This document shows positions 35,384-45,422 of a stretch of 64,000 nucleotides of DNA, piece by piece. The translations under genes were made by a program, and so were the position numbers. Under the pieces are notes generated by a model, which did no database searches, was not told the DNA's origin, and was given only the letters and a program-made list of their open reading frames with translations. Source of the DNA: Photobacterium alginatilyticum (GTDB lineage Bacteria; Pseudomonadota; Gammaproteobacteria; Enterobacterales; Vibrionaceae); contig NZ_RSEJ01000001.1 in assembly GCF_009910675.1 (NCBI RefSeq), forward strand, positions 124,001 to 188,000, read 5' to 3'. Position 1 is the stretch's first letter. Each line of letters starts with the position of its first letter.

Positions 35384-35893
35384 TTAGCGAAAACGTCGTT
35401 TGTTCCAGCTCCGTACTACCGAATAGCGCCACAGTCCACGAATGCCCAGATAGCCCACAAGACCAAAAAATACCCCGCAGACGGCACAGCCGAGCAGGAA
35501 GGGAGGCCCGATTTGATTCATTTGGTGCAGCAAAAACTCCCACGAAAGTTCGAAGTGAAAAGGTTGGTGGGGAGTATTCATCAGCCAGGCCCCGATCTTA
35601 TAGGCACCATAGAAAAGCACTGGCATGGTAACCGGGTTGCTGACCCAGACAAGGCAAACAGACAGGGGCAAGTTAACACTGAACAAGATGGCAAGACCAG
35701 CAGCCATGATCATCTGGCTGGGGAGCGGAACAAATGCCATAAAGAGGCCCACGGCAAAGGCTCCGGAGGCCGACCGGCGGTTGAGACACCACAAATTGGG
35801 GTTGTAAAGCACATTACCGAAAATCTTGAGCGCTTTCTGGCGCTTGATTACGTCATGGCTTGGCAAGAAACGTCTAATTACTTGTCTTGGCAT
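35384..35893 (-). CDS. DUF2062 family membrane protein
   Basis: 169-aa inner-membrane protein of family DUF2062, with about three hydrophobic segments. Seen: VLYNPNLWCLNRRSASGAFAVGLFMAFVPLPSQMIMAAGLA, the family's FxAFxPxP-type motif, and a WVSNPVTMPVLFYGAYKIG block. Function is unknown. It is divergent from comEC, the starts lying 32 bp apart, so their control regions must overlap coding sequence. Confidence 0.85.
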   Translation of the reverse strand: MPRQVIRRFLPSHDVIKRQKALKIFGNVLYNPNLWCLNRRSASGAFAVGLFMAFVPLPSQMIMAAGLAILFSVNLPLSVCLVWVSNPVTMPVLFYGAYKIGAWLMNTPHQPFHFELSWEFLLHQMNQIGPPFLLGCAVCGVFFGLVGYLGIRGLWRYSVVRSWNKRRFR

Positions 35894-35925
35894 TTTTATT
35901 CGTTTGTAATTGTGGCAACACGGTT

Positions 35926-38259
35926 ATGAACCAAGCCGTAGCCGGTATTGCGTTAGGAATTTTGTCGCTTCATTTCTGGCCGTTAATACCAGATTACATA
36001 TGGTTTATTACAGCCTTAATGATAGGTGGTGTAGTTTTATACCTTTCACGGCTCAGATTGTTGATCTGGGTCGTTATTGGTGCCTTTGTGGCGAAAATTG
36101 GAGCAACATTTTATGCAGATGCTGTCCGATTAATACCTAATGAGCGCGAGAATATTACCATAGTTGGTGAAGTTAGCAGCCTAATTAATCAAAATATCCC
36201 CACCTCCAAGTTTGATTTTACGCTTTCTTTGATAGGGCAGCACGAACTACCTGCATATAATCCGTTGCGAGTGAGACTGGAGTGGCCGCGAACTGTCGAA
36301 ATGAAGCAGGGCGAGCGCTGGGAGCTGGAAGTTAGGCTTCGTCGGCCCTATGGCAGGGTTAACCATGCAGGGTTTGATGCCGAGCGTTATTTCCTGGGTA
36401 ATCAACTGCATGGTAAAGGGACGGTACTCTCCGGTCGGAAGTTGCCGTCATCTATCCGCTCCGGCCCAGTACTTTCCGAAATCACTTCGCGGCAACGGTT
36501 GCTGGATCGAGTGGTGGCATTGACTGAAGGTCTGGCTAATCGGTCCTACTTGCTGGCACTTGGCTTTGGTTTTCGTGACGGACTGTCTGATAGAGACTGG
36601 CTTCTGCTGCGAGACAGCGGCTTGTCGCATTTGATGGCGATTTCCGGCCTCCATATTGGCCTGGCTGTGGTGTGCGGATGGTGGCTCGGCAGCCAGATCC
36701 GCGGTATTGGCCCCGAATGGGATTGCCTGCTTTGGCTACCGTTATGGCTGGGCCTGTTGTTTGCTCTGGGTTACGCTTGGCTAGCAGGATTTAGCCTGCC
36801 TACACAACGGGCGCTGTTGATGAGCACCATGGTCATGGTGCTGATTCGGTGCCGGGTGCATTGGCCCGGTTGGCAGATCTTGTTGCTAGCCCTGATGGTG
36901 TGCCTGATCCTTAATCCGCTAGGCTCATATTCGGCAGGCCTTTGGCTATCGTTTTCGGCGGTTTTCGTATTGTATGTCGCCAGTGTCAGCGGGATACGGG
37001 CCGACACCGGGGGCGAGGCGACCTGGCTGCGAAGCGGGCGAAACAAACTGAAGCTGTTGGTGATGGTACAGTTGGTCCTGATGAGCATGATGCTGCCGGT
37101 ACAGTGGTTGTGGTTCGGCGGCGTGTCTGTGGCTGCGGCCGTTGTCAATCTGTTCGCCGTCCCCTGGGTAAGCTTTCTGACCGTTCCCTTGGTGCTGGCC
37201 GCTATTGCCACTTTGTGGCTGCCGTCATTGTCGGCGTGGTTGTGGTGGTTGGCTGATCTGTCGTTGTTTCCTGTCTTAAGGTTAGCTGAGCTTGCCAGTG
37301 GTTCCTGGTGGCGTATCTCGGCGTATTGGCTGCCGTTTTTATTTGGCGTTCTGGCTCTGGCTATATTGTTGTGGTTTCTGCCTGTTCGCACCTTTAAGGC
37401 GCTGTACGCTGGGGCTGCTCTGGTGATAGTTAGCTGGCACGGGACTTTCGGACTGCTTGAGCATGATGCTGAATCTACCCCTGACTGGCAGGTTGAGATG
37501 CTGGATGTCGGTCATGGCTTGGCGGTACTGATCCGGCGTGACGATTCTACCGTTCTCTACGATACCGGTAACCGCTGGGAACAGGGGAGTATTGCAACTT
37601 CGGTGATTGAACCGGTCATGCTTGCGACAGGAAGGAACCGGCTTGACGGGCTTATCCTCAGCCATGCGGACAGCGATCATGCTGGCGGGCTGGCAGATGT
37701 TATAACAAGGCTAAAGCCCGGGTGGAAACGTAGCAGTGACCGGCGGGCTGGCTTTATGCCTTGCCTTCGCGGCGAACAGTGGCAATGGCTGCAATTGGAT
37801 TTTCGTGTACTCTGGCCCCCCAGGTTGGTGGAGCGGGCTGCTAATCCGCATTCTTGTGTCATCGAAATTAGTGACAGGGCATTGAGCCCCGACAATCCGA
37901 CATCGGTTCTGCTGACCGGCGATATTGATGCTATTTCAGAGCTGCTGCTGGCCAATCTAGAACCTGACCTCAATCCAGAAATACTTTTTGTTCCTCATCA
38001 CGGCAGCAATTCCTCGTCGACGGCTACCTGGCTTGCCACGATGGCACCGGCTTATGCACTGGTTTCCGTGGCGCGTTATAGCCCGTGGCCGCTGCCCTCA
38101 GCATCTGTCAGGCAACGCTATCTGGACAAAGGGGCTGTCTGGTTGTCAACAGCCCGCAGCGGACAGGTGTCCGTCAGTATTAACAGCGGCGACATTGATA
38201 TTTTGCGTTATCGGCAAGAGGTCAGAAATAGCTGGTTCCGGGCACTGTTTAACGAGTAA
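35926..38259 (+). CDS. comEC: DNA internalization channel protein ComEC/Rec2
   Basis: Inner-membrane channel that carries transforming single-stranded DNA into the cytoplasm. 777 aa. Order: two N-terminal membrane segments, an OB-like DUF4131 domain (about 60-180), the competence membrane domain with LMAISGLHIGLAVVCGWWLG, and a C-terminal metallo-beta-lactamase-like nuclease domain with VEMLDVGHGLAVLIRRDDSTVLYDTG, LSHADSDHAGGL and FVPHHGSNSSSTATWL. The open frame begins at a TTG (35887) that overlaps the divergent gene start; the ATG at 35926 is preferred. It supports natural transformation in this organism. Confidence 0.93.
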   Translation: MNQAVAGIALGILSLHFWPLIPDYIWFITALMIGGVVLYLSRLRLLIWVVIGAFVAKIGATFYADAVRLIPNERENITIVGEVSSLINQNIPTSKFDFTLSLIGQHELPAYNPLRVRLEWPRTVEMKQGERWELEVRLRRPYGRVNHAGFDAERYFLGNQLHGKGTVLSGRKLPSSIRSGPVLSEITSRQRLLDRVVALTEGLANRSYLLALGFGFRDGLSDRDWLLLRDSGLSHLMAISGLHIGLAVVCGWWLGSQIRGIGPEWDCLLWLPLWLGLLFALGYAWLAGFSLPTQRALLMSTMVMVLIRCRVHWPGWQILLLALMVCLILNPLGSYSAGLWLSFSAVFVLYVASVSGIRADTGGEATWLRSGRNKLKLLVMVQLVLMSMMLPVQWLWFGGVSVAAAVVNLFAVPWVSFLTVPLVLAAIATLWLPSLSAWLWWLADLSLFPVLRLAELASGSWWRISAYWLPFLFGVLALAILLWFLPVRTFKALYAGAALVIVSWHGTFGLLEHDAESTPDWQVEMLDVGHGLAVLIRRDDSTVLYDTGNRWEQGSIATSVIEPVMLATGRNRLDGLILSHADSDHAGGLADVITRLKPGWKRSSDRRAGFMPCLRGEQWQWLQLDFRVLWPPRLVERAANPHSCVIEISDRALSPDNPTSVLLTGDIDAISELLLANLEPDLNPEILFVPHHGSNSSSTATWLATMAPAYALVSVARYSPWPLPSASVRQRYLDKGAVWLSTARSGQVSVSINSGDIDILRYRQEVRNSWFRALFNE

Positions 38260-38378
38260 CTCGCTGATAAAGTGCCTAATAATTAAGCGGCGCGAGAATG
38301 AGATGACGGAACTTGTTTGGTGCATCGGCACGAAAGGAGTAGAATGGTTAGAATTGTCTTCAAGAAAAACCGGTTTTC

Positions 38379-40136
38379 ATGACACAACCAACAGATCAAT
38401 CCACTTGGGATACGTTTAAACGGCTTTGGCCTTCAATCAGCTTATATAAGGCAGGCCTTGGCGTCGCCGTTGTTGCGTTAATTATCAGCTCGGCGAGTGA
38501 TGCGCTGATGCTCTCGATGATCAAACCACTTATGGATGAAAGTTTCGGCGGCTTGGATAGCGTTGAATCGAACTTCTTGGCAATGATGCCTCTGTACTTG
38601 CTGGGACTGATGATCCTCCGTGGCCTCAGCGGTTTTGTGTCTGCCTATTGCCTGTCCTGGGTCTCCGGTAATGTCGTCATGTCGTTGCGTCGCCAGATGT
38701 TTAACCATTTCATGAAAATGCCGGTGGGCTTTTTTGATCAGGAATCATCCGGCAAGTTATTGTCCCGTATTACCTATGACTCGGAGCAAGTAGCCGCCGC
38801 TACCAGTGGTTCCTTGGTTAGCCTGGTTCGAGAAGGGGCAAGCATTATTGCCCTTATGGGGATTATGTTCTGGAACAGCTGGCAGCTGTCGGCCATTCTG
38901 TTGGTTATCGCCCCGGTTGTGGCGATCAGTATCCGCGTGGTCTCCAAGCGTTTTCGCCGTATTTCAAAAAATATGCAGGACGCCATGGGCTCCGTGACCT
39001 CTTCTGCCGAGCAGATGCTGAAAGGCCACAAGGTGGTGCTGAGCTACGGCGGCCAGCAGGTTGAAAAAGAGCGCTTTGATGATGTCAGTAACCGTATGCG
39101 CCAGCAGACGATGAAACTGGTATCGGCACAGGCGATAGCGAACCCGGTGATCCAGGTGATTGCTTCGCTGGCTCTGGTGGTGGTGTTGATCCTGGCCAAT
39201 ACCGAAGCATTGCGCGCCGAGCTGACGCCGGGTACGTTTGCACTGGTTTTCGGTGCCATGTTCGGTCTGATGCGCCCGCTTAAAGCCTTGACGAATGTCA
39301 CCTCTCAGTTCCAGCGCGGTATGGCGGCCTGCCAGACTCTGTTTGGACTAATGGAGCTGGAAACGGAAAAAGATCACGGTACTGTCGTGGCCGAGCGTGT
39401 TAAAGGTGATATTGAGGTTAAAGATGTAACCTTCACCTATCCAACCAAAGATACCCCGGCATTGCGCAATGTTAACTTTACGCTCCCTGCTGGCAAGACC
39501 TTGGCCCTTGTTGGCCGTTCGGGATCGGGCAAGAGTACCATCGCGAATTTGCTGACTCGCTTCTATGATGTCGATTCGGGCCAGATCAGCATCGATGATC
39601 ACGAGATCCGCGACTACAAGTTGGCTAACCTGCGCGAGCAAGTCGCAGTGGTCTCACAAAACGTGCACCTGTTTAACGATACCATCGCCAACAATATCGC
39701 CTATGCCAGTGGCGATACGTTTAGCCGTGCCGAAATTGAAAAGGCAGCCGAGTTGGCCTATGCCATGGACTTTATCAAGGACATGGACAACGGTCTTGAT
39801 ACCATGATCGGTGAGAACGGCGTGAGCCTGTCGGGCGGCCAGCGTCAGCGTATTGCTATCGCTCGTGCCTTGCTGAGAAATGCGCCGGTGCTGATCCTTG
39901 ATGAGGCAACCTCCGCACTGGATACAGAATCTGAGCGTGCTATTCAGTCGGCACTGGATGAGCTTCAGAAAGACCGTACTGTGCTGGTTATTGCGCACCG
40001 TCTGTCGACAATCGAGAATGCCGATCAGATCCTGGTTGTCGATGAGGGGGCTATTATCGAGCGTGGTGTTCATGCTGAGCTGCTGGCGCTAAATGGCGCT
40101 TACGCCCAGCTGCATCGCATCCAATTTGGTGAATAA
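38379..40136 (+). CDS. msbA: Lipid A export ATP-binding/permease MsbA
   Basis: Homodimeric ABC exporter that flips lipid A-core from the inner to the outer leaflet of the inner membrane. 585 aa: six membrane segments, then an ATPase domain with [24 protein letters not shown] (Walker A), [15 protein letters not shown] (signature), [12 protein letters not shown] (Walker B) and [12 protein letters not shown]. It heads a tight msbA-lpxK-ycaR-kdsB unit; lpxK overlaps its stop. The 119-bp gap after comEC has no terminator, so some read-through is possible. No clear Shine-Dalgarno is visible. Confidence 0.97.
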   Translation: MTQPTDQSTWDTFKRLWPSISLYKAGLGVAVVALIISSASDALMLSMIKPLMDESFGGLDSVESNFLAMMPLYLLGLMILRGLSGFVSAYCLSWVSGNVVMSLRRQMFNHFMKMPVGFFDQESSGKLLSRITYDSEQVAAATSGSLVSLVREGASIIALMGIMFWNSWQLSAILLVIAPVVAISIRVVSKRFRRISKNMQDAMGSVTSSAEQMLKGHKVVLSYGGQQVEKERFDDVSNRMRQQTMKLVSAQAIANPVIQVIASLALVVVLILANTEALRAELTPGTFALVFGAMFGLMRPLKALTNVTSQFQRGMAACQTLFGLMELETEKDHGTVVAERVKGDIEVKDVTFTYPTKDTPALRNVNFTLPAGKTLALVGRSGSGKSTIANLLTRFYDVDSGQISIDDHEIRDYKLANLREQVAVVSQNVHLFNDTIANNIAYASGDTFSRAEIEKAAELAYAMDFIKDMDNGLDTMIGENGVSLSGGQRQRIAIARALLRNAPVLILDEATSALDTESERAIQSALDELQKDRTVLVIAHRLSTIENADQILVVDEGAIIERGVHAELLALNGAYAQLHRIQFGE

Positions 40137-41152
40137 TGTCGACCCTTATCGAAAAAATTTGGTTTGAGCAGCATCCGGCGGGATTATTGCTCAAACCATT
40201 GCTGTGGCCGCTTAGCAAGTTGTTCGGTGTGATCAGCCGTCGCCGTCGCCAGCAGTACCAGTGTGGCGAGAAAGCTGCTTACCGGGCGCCGGTTCCGGTT
40301 GTCGTTGTCGGCAATATTACCGCTGGCGGCAATGGTAAAACACCGGTGGTCGTCTGGCTGGTCGAGCAACTTCAGGCCAAGGGGCTGAAACCCGGCGTCG
40401 TGTCGCGTGGCTATGGTGGCAAAGCACCGTATTACCCTTTTGCGGTGAGTGCAGAAACCTCGACCGCAGAAGCCGGTGATGAACCTGTACTGATTCATCG
40501 CCGTACTGGTGCCCCGGTGGTTGTATCGCCAAAACGTGCTGAAGCCGTACAACGCCTGCTGGAACAGGATGTCGACGTCATCATTACCGATGACGGCCTG
40601 CAGCATTATGCGCTAGAGCGTGATATCGAAATTGTTGTTATTGACGGCCAGCGTCGCTTTGGCAATGAGCAGCTGATCCCGATGGGGCCGTTACGTGAGT
40701 CTTGCGAGCGATTGAGTGAGGTCGACTTTCTGATCTGCAACGGTGGTCAGCCTCAACAGGGTGAAGCCTCTATGCAGCTGCAACCGTCGGCGCTGATTAA
40801 TCTTCAAACCGGCGAGCGTAGGCAGGCTGCAGAACTGACCGATGTGGTTGCGATGGCAGGTATTGGTCATCCCCCTCGGTTCTTTAATACACTAAGCTTG
40901 TTGGGAGTGACGCCCGTGGTGTGTCAGCCGTTTGCTGATCACCAGGCGTTCTCCGAGCAGGAATTAAAACAGCTGGCCGAGCAAGGCCGGCATTTGGTAA
41001 TGACAGAGAAAGATGCGGTGAAATGCCAAACTTTCGCTCAGCTGAACTGGTGGTATCTGCCTGTTGATGCCGTGCTGCCAGCGCCTGAAGCTGAGGCTAT
41101 TATTAACCGGATTATTGAGGTAAAGGAAGAATATGGATCATCGTCTGCTTGA
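40136..41152 (+). CDS. lpxK: Tetraacyldisaccharide 4'-kinase LpxK
   Basis: Phosphorylates the lipid A disaccharide precursor at the 4' position on the cytoplasmic face of the inner membrane. 338 aa. Seen: N-terminal membrane-associated stretch ([24 protein letters not shown]), P-loop [56 protein letters not shown], and [10 protein letters not shown] near the end. Start overlaps the msbA stop (TAATG); its end overlaps ycaR by 20 nt. Confidence 0.97.
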   Translation: MSTLIEKIWFEQHPAGLLLKPLLWPLSKLFGVISRRRRQQYQCGEKAAYRAPVPVVVVGNITAGGNGKTPVVVWLVEQLQAKGLKPGVVSRGYGGKAPYYPFAVSAETSTAEAGDEPVLIHRRTGAPVVVSPKRAEAVQRLLEQDVDVIITDDGLQHYALERDIEIVVIDGQRRFGNEQLIPMGPLRESCERLSEVDFLICNGGQPQQGEASMQLQPSALINLQTGERRQAAELTDVVAMAGIGHPPRFFNTLSLLGVTPVVCQPFADHQAFSEQELKQLAEQGRHLVMTEKDAVKCQTFAQLNWWYLPVDAVLPAPEAEAIINRIIEVKEEYGSSSA

Positions 41153-41312
41153 AATCGTGGCTTGCCCTGTCTGTAAGGGCAAGCTGAACTTCGATAAAGA
41201 CAAAAGTGAGCTGGTTTGCAAGTTTGACCGTCTTGCCTATCCCATCAAGGATGGCATTCCGGTTCTGCTTGAGCCTGAAGCTCGCACGTTAAGCCCAGAC
41301 GAGGTGAAATAA
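41133..41312 (+). CDS. ycaR: YcaR/Trm112-like small zinc-ribbon protein (UPF0434)
   Basis: 59-aa protein nested between lpxK (20-nt overlap) and kdsB (overlap TAATG). It begins [18 protein letters not shown] and continues [20 protein letters not shown], colinear with E. coli YcaR in the same place. The CPVC pair and the later single Cys suggest a reduced zinc-ribbon. Role is unknown; it is conserved with the lipid A genes. AAGGAAGA gives the ribosome site. Confidence 0.93.
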   Translation: MDHRLLEIVACPVCKGKLNFDKDKSELVCKFDRLAYPIKDGIPVLLEPEARTLSPDEVK

Positions 41313-42061
41313 TGTCGTTTACGGTAATCATACCGGCACGCTACCAGTCATCACGCCTACCGGGTAAGCCGCTGGCAGATATTGGCGGCAAGCCGATGAT
41401 CCAGTGGGTATACGAGCAGGCGAGCAAAGCCGGTGCCGAGCAGGTGATTGTTGCTACCGATGATCAGCGTATTGTCGATGCGGTTGAAGGGTTTGGCGGT
41501 GAAGTCTGCCTGACCCGTGATGATCACGAGTCTGGCACCGAGCGCCTGGCAGAAGTTGTCGAGAAGTACCAGTTGGCAGACGATCAGATCGTGGTGAATG
41601 TACAGGGTGACGAGCCGTTAATTCCTGAAACCATCATTCGCCAGGTTGCCGATAACCTTGCCCACAATGACGACGCGCCGATGGCCACGCTGGCTGTTGA
41701 GATTGACCATGCTGACGAAGTTTTCAATCCTAACGCCGTAAAAGTCGTGACGGACAAGAATGGCTATGCGATGTATTTCAGCCGGGCTTCGATTCCGTGG
41801 GATCGCGATAATTTTGCCAAGCGTCCGCAGGAGATCCACCAGAATCTGATGCGCCATATCGGCATTTATGCCTACCGTGCCGGTTTCATTAATACCTATA
41901 TTAACTGGGAGCCGAGCGCGCTGGAAAAAATCGAGGCGCTGGAGCAGCTTCGTGTGCTGTGGTACGGCGAGAAAATCCATGTTGAGGTTGCTATTGATGC
42001 ACCGCCTGCCGGAGTGGATACGCCGGAGGATCTGGAAAAGGTCCGCGAGTTGATCGGCTGA
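41312..42061 (+). CDS. kdsB: 3-deoxy-manno-octulosonate cytidylyltransferase KdsB
   Basis: Activates Kdo as CMP-Kdo for the inner core of lipopolysaccharide. 249 aa, normal size. Seen: [57 protein letters not shown], and [14 protein letters not shown]. Translation is coupled to ycaR. A strong terminator 50 nt downstream ends the msbA-kdsB unit. Confidence 0.97.
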   Translation: MSFTVIIPARYQSSRLPGKPLADIGGKPMIQWVYEQASKAGAEQVIVATDDQRIVDAVEGFGGEVCLTRDDHESGTERLAEVVEKYQLADDQIVVNVQGDEPLIPETIIRQVADNLAHNDDAPMATLAVEIDHADEVFNPNAVKVVTDKNGYAMYFSRASIPWDRDNFAKRPQEIHQNLMRHIGIYAYRAGFINTYINWEPSALEKIEALEQLRVLWYGEKIHVEVAIDAPPAGVDTPEDLEKVRELIG

Positions 42062-42110
42062 TGGTCGTTGAATGCTCGTTAGCTGAATGACAGCGATAAT
42101 TTTTGTACCT

Positions 42111-42141
42111 AAAAGGCTGGTCATGATGACCAGCCTTTTTT
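42111..42141. terminator. Bidirectional terminator between kdsB and the YgiW-like gene
   Basis: Thirteen-bp perfect stem AAAAGGCTGGTCA/TGACCAGCCTTTT (42111-42123 with 42127-42139), loop TGA, with T after it and A before it. Confidence 0.92.
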
Positions 42142-42174
42142 GTCTCTTTGTTTTCCGAGCAAGTTACGGTGAGT

Positions 42175-42534
42175 CTACAAGACTTGAATCTTGTCGATTT
42201 CAATCTCTGGGCTGGTGCCTCCTTCCACTTCGCCATAGACACGGAGGCGGGTATTGGCGGTAATGGTTTGCTCGAGGCGGATATCGTCGTCGATTTCGAC
42301 ATTGATTTCATCATTACCGTCGCTGAATACATAGGTATCAGCATTAATTTGTTTGATCAGCTTACCTTCCAGAATGACATTCTGCTCCGAGAACAGGTTG
42401 GTCTGCTCGAGTACTTCACTGACGGTGATTGTTTGAATTGGGCCGCTGTACGACAGACCGTTAGGGTTAGCCAGTGCGACAGTCGGCATGATGATCATCG
42501 CGGCGGTAATTGCGTAAACAGTTGTCTTAATCAT
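42175..42534 (-). CDS. YgiW/YdeI-family periplasmic OB-fold protein
   Basis: 119-aa secreted protein: signal peptide ending ALA-NPNG (cleavage near residue 23), then the bacterial OB-fold (BOF) domain with TITVSEVLEQTNLFSEQNVILEGKLIKQINADTYVFSDGNDEINVEIDDD and RLRVYGEVEGG. Family members in E. coli and Salmonella are linked to stress tolerance. I chose the ATG at 42534 over the one two codons upstream because TAGG then lies 6 nt away; the first ATG is fused to the ribosome site. Confidence 0.87.
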   Translation of the reverse strand: MIKTTVYAITAAMIIMPTVALANPNGLSYSGPIQTITVSEVLEQTNLFSEQNVILEGKLIKQINADTYVFSDGNDEINVEIDDDIRLEQTITANTRLRVYGEVEGGTSPEIEIDKIQVL

Positions 42535-42702
42535 GGTCATCCTACCTATTTAATCGTGATTGTTTTCGTGCGTGGGGGTTTTGTAACTGATGTCTTAGTT
42601 GATGAAGCTATTAAACACCAGCGTGACTGAACTTGATGTGAGTAGGCAATTCATATTCCGTTCATGAAACGGTGTTGCCGAAAAAGTGATGATGGCAATA
42701 AC

Positions 42703-42727
42703 AAAAAGACCACCCGCAGGTGGTCTT
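42703..42727 (-). terminator. Terminator after tcyP
   Basis: Nine-bp stem AAGACCACC/GGTGGTCTT (42706-42714 with 42719-42727), loop CGCA, with a T run on the minus strand. Confidence 0.88.
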
Positions 42728-42750
42728 GAATCTATTTGTTGGGATGGTTT

Positions 42751-44157
42751 TTAAGCGTTAACTGCTTTGTTGTCATTATCATCGTCAGCGTCGAACAGGC
42801 TGTTGTCGGCCTGGCCCAAAACCCGCGAGGTAATTGTGCCGGCCGTCATCGCACCGCTTACGTTTACCGCAGTACGTCCCATATCAATCAGCGGTTCGAT
42901 AGAGATCAGCAGGCCAGCGAGGGCAACCGGCATATCCAAGGCGGATAGAACAATCAAAGCGGCGAAAGTTGCGCCGCCACCGACACCCGCGATACCGAAC
43001 GAGCTGATAGTGACAATCGCAATCAGTGTCAGCATGAAGCCAGGGTCAAGCGGGTTGATACCGATTGTCGGCGCAATCATAACGGCCAGCATGGCGGGAT
43101 ACAGACCGGCACAGCCATTCTGCCCCATGGTAGCCCCAAAGGAAGCAGAGAAGTTTGCCACACCTTCACCGTTGCCTAGCTTTTTCACCTGAGTATCGAC
43201 ATTTAACGGGATAGTTCCTGCACTTGAGCGGGAAGTGAAGGCGAAGGTCAATACCGGCAGAATCTTCTTCAGGTAACGAACTGGGTTTATGCCTACGAAT
43301 GAGACCAGCACTAGATGCATGACCAGGATAAGTGCCAGGCCGACATAAGAAGCGGTCACAAAATTGATCAGGCTCAGGATGTCATCATAGTTAGAACCGG
43401 CCACGACTTTACTCATCAGGGCCAGTACGCCATAAGGTGTCAGGCTAAGCACCATGCGAACCAGGGTACGGACCACTTCCTGGGCTACATTGATAAACTT
43501 CTCGAAGCTTGCACCAAGATCTGGCTGGTTACGGATAACGCTCAGGCCTGCGACACCGATGAAGGCCGAGAAGATCACAACGGCGATGGTTGATGTCGGG
43601 CGGCTGCCGGCTAAATCGGCAAATGGGTTCACTGGGAAGAATGAAATAATCATGTCGGCAAAGGATAGTGACTCGACGGTGCTAAGGCGAGTCTCAAGCA
43701 CTTCGCCACGGGCAATCTCGCGTGCTCCCTGAACGATGCCCTCAGCAGACAGGCCAAAGAGGTTGCTGACCAGGATCCCGATAAGCGCAGAAGCCGCCGT
43801 GGTCGCCAGTAGGATCCCGATGCTAAGGCCTGAGATCTTGCCCAGCGAACCGGAGTCTTTGACTTTGATAATCGCCCCGATGATGGAAACCATGATTAGC
43901 GGCATAATGATCATTTTCAGCAGGCTGACATAACCGGCACCGATGATATTGATATAGTCGAGGGTATCTGCAATGACCGGGCTACCTCCACCGTAAACGA
44001 GCTGAAGCGCGCCGCCGAAGATGACGCCGAAGCCAAGACCGGTAAAGACCTGTCTTGAGAGGGTGTACTCGGCTTTTTGTTGTTTGAACAAGAAGCCAAT
44101 AAGCAGGGCAAAGAGCGCCAGGTTAATCACTAGATACATTATGCTGAGCCATTCCAA
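42751..44157 (-). CDS. tcyP: L-cystine/sodium symporter TcyP (dicarboxylate/cation symporter family)
   Basis: Imports cystine. 468 aa with about eight hydrophobic segments and family motifs FTSRSSAGTIPLN, SFGATMGQNGCAGLYPAMLAVMIAPT and GVGGGATFAALIVLSAL, matching E. coli TcyP (YdjN) along its length. It ends in an acidic tail (DADDDNDNKA). The only start that gives the E. coli length is TTG at 44157; an ATG at 44139 is six codons shorter. Neither has a good ribosome site, so the start is uncertain. No sulfur regulator gene is nearby. Confidence 0.92.
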   Translation of the reverse strand: MEWLSIMYLVINLALFALLIGFLFKQQKAEYTLSRQVFTGLGFGVIFGGALQLVYGGGSPVIADTLDYINIIGAGYVSLLKMIIMPLIMVSIIGAIIKVKDSGSLGKISGLSIGILLATTAASALIGILVSNLFGLSAEGIVQGAREIARGEVLETRLSTVESLSFADMIISFFPVNPFADLAGSRPTSTIAVVIFSAFIGVAGLSVIRNQPDLGASFEKFINVAQEVVRTLVRMVLSLTPYGVLALMSKVVAGSNYDDILSLINFVTASYVGLALILVMHLVLVSFVGINPVRYLKKILPVLTFAFTSRSSAGTIPLNVDTQVKKLGNGEGVANFSASFGATMGQNGCAGLYPAMLAVMIAPTIGINPLDPGFMLTLIAIVTISSFGIAGVGGGATFAALIVLSALDMPVALAGLLISIEPLIDMGRTAVNVSGAMTAGTITSRVLGQADNSLFDADDDNDNKAVNA

Positions 44158-44459
44158 GTAGTATTTTGTTCGCCTGAAAGCACTATTTCAGACTTATCTA
44201 TTAGCTGGGAGCGCAATTGTATGATGCAAGGCACTTATCAGAAACGGTTTTTTATTACCAAAACTATAAGAAAATCGAACATATTAAAACTGTTTGGAAT
44301 ATGGGTTCGATAATCACACTTGTAGGTTGTTTATTAACCAAAACAATAGCTTGGCTGGATTGTTTGCTGGTTGTGTATAGGGTGCGGGTTGCAATTTGCT
44401 TTATATGCTTTGCGTAGAGTTGTATCAGGCCGGTTCGCCGGCCTGATAGCGAAGGGAAA
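44158..44459. other. Intergenic region between elyC and tcyP
   Basis: 302 bp, AT-rich, holding the tcyP upstream region and the hairpin past elyC. A 66-codon plus-strand frame here has no ribosome site and no recognisable content, and I do not call it. No CysB-type site can be asserted. Confidence 0.5.
44424..44447 (-). terminator. Strong TTCG-loop hairpin after elyC
   Basis: Ten-bp perfect stem ATCAGGCCGG/CCGGCCTGAT with loop TTCG on the plus strand (CGAA when transcribed from elyC), 12 nt past the elyC stop. No clear U tract follows, so termination efficiency is uncertain. Confidence 0.6.
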
Positions 44460-45302
44460 CTAAGCGGGAGAGGCGGTATTCAGTGCCAGTTCCATTGACA
44501 CATTAGACGTTGATTCTGGTTGCTGGGGAGCTTGCTTGGTTTCGCCAAGGAGGTTTCTTAGCCGCTGCCACCACTGGCCCAGAGTTTCGTGCCAATAGCG
44601 CTCCGTTTGTTCCAGGTATTTGGCCTGCGGCTTATAGCGCTCCCAAGGTTGTTTGATCTTGTTGCTGGCAAGAAAGTTGGTTGGTGCAGGGGTTGGAGCC
44701 AGGCCGGCTTGCTCAAACTCATTCATCGCGCGGGTCATATGACTGGCAGAGGTAACCAGAACCAGTTTTCTATCACCGACAACAGAGGCCGCCTGGAACG
44801 CTTCTTCCCAGGTATCCTTGGCGGTTTCGAGCAGCAGGATATCATTTTTGTTGGCCCCCAGCGCCAGTGCCACTTTCGCCATCATTCGGGCCTGGCTGAT
44901 ACTGGTGCCCCCACCATAGCCCGACAAGATCAGCTTGGAGCCGGGGAACATGCGATGGATACGGATGCCTTCCGCCAGGCGCATCAGTGATGTTCGTGAC
45001 AGCTCGGAGGTGATTGGCATCGCATGGTCGATAACATGCCCGCTTCCCAGCACCATGACATAGTCCACCGTCGCGGATGTCGGGACGAAGGGGTTATTCT
45101 CGCGTTCCAATGGCCGAAGCAAGCTGGTTGCTATCGGCTGGAAGGATACGAGGAAAATGCCTATAAAGGCGAATCCGATGAAAAAGGACGCAAGTCCCTT
45201 GCGCCGGGTAAACCAGAGTATCAACAAGCCCAGAAACCCGATTATCAGCAGTGCGGGCAGGGGCATGAGTAATGCAGAAACAATTTTTTTTAGTTCAAAC
45301 AT
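44460..45302 (-). CDS. elyC: Envelope biogenesis factor ElyC (DUF218/YdcF family)
   Basis: 280-aa inner-membrane protein with two N-terminal membrane segments (about 10-30 and 38-58) and a periplasmic DUF218 domain (VDYVMVLGSGHVID, EGIRIHRMFPGSKLILSGYGG, LLLETAKDTWEEAF, LVLVTSASHMTRAMNEFE). E. coli ElyC is required for normal peptidoglycan synthesis at low temperature and, as here, lies divergent from the cmoM-mukFEB operon. The C-terminal 35 residues (QAPQQPESTSNVS...) are a variable tail. Confidence 0.92.
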   Translation of the reverse strand: MFELKKIVSALLMPLPALLIIGFLGLLILWFTRRKGLASFFIGFAFIGIFLVSFQPIATSLLRPLERENNPFVPTSATVDYVMVLGSGHVIDHAMPITSELSRTSLMRLAEGIRIHRMFPGSKLILSGYGGGTSISQARMMAKVALALGANKNDILLLETAKDTWEEAFQAASVVGDRKLVLVTSASHMTRAMNEFEQAGLAPTPAPTNFLASNKIKQPWERYKPQAKYLEQTERYWHETLGQWWQRLRNLLGETKQAPQQPESTSNVSMELALNTASPA

Positions 45303-45422
45303 GCAATGTAGTCCGAAAATTCAGCAGTTGAGCTCGAAAAAGCACCACAAGCCTTTATTCCTATAACGCTTGTGAGAAAATAAGCCACATTTTTTCAACC
45401 GCTATCATAACGTAAAGCTGAC

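Noticed and set aside
35887..35925. Upstream TTG start for comEC
   Set aside because: It would overlap the start of the divergent DUF2062 gene and adds 13 residues not typical of ComEC; the ATG at 35926 is simpler.
44217..44417. 66-codon plus-strand frame between tcyP and elyC
   Set aside because: No ribosome site, unusual composition, and it lies over the tcyP promoter region; it ends just before the elyC hairpin.
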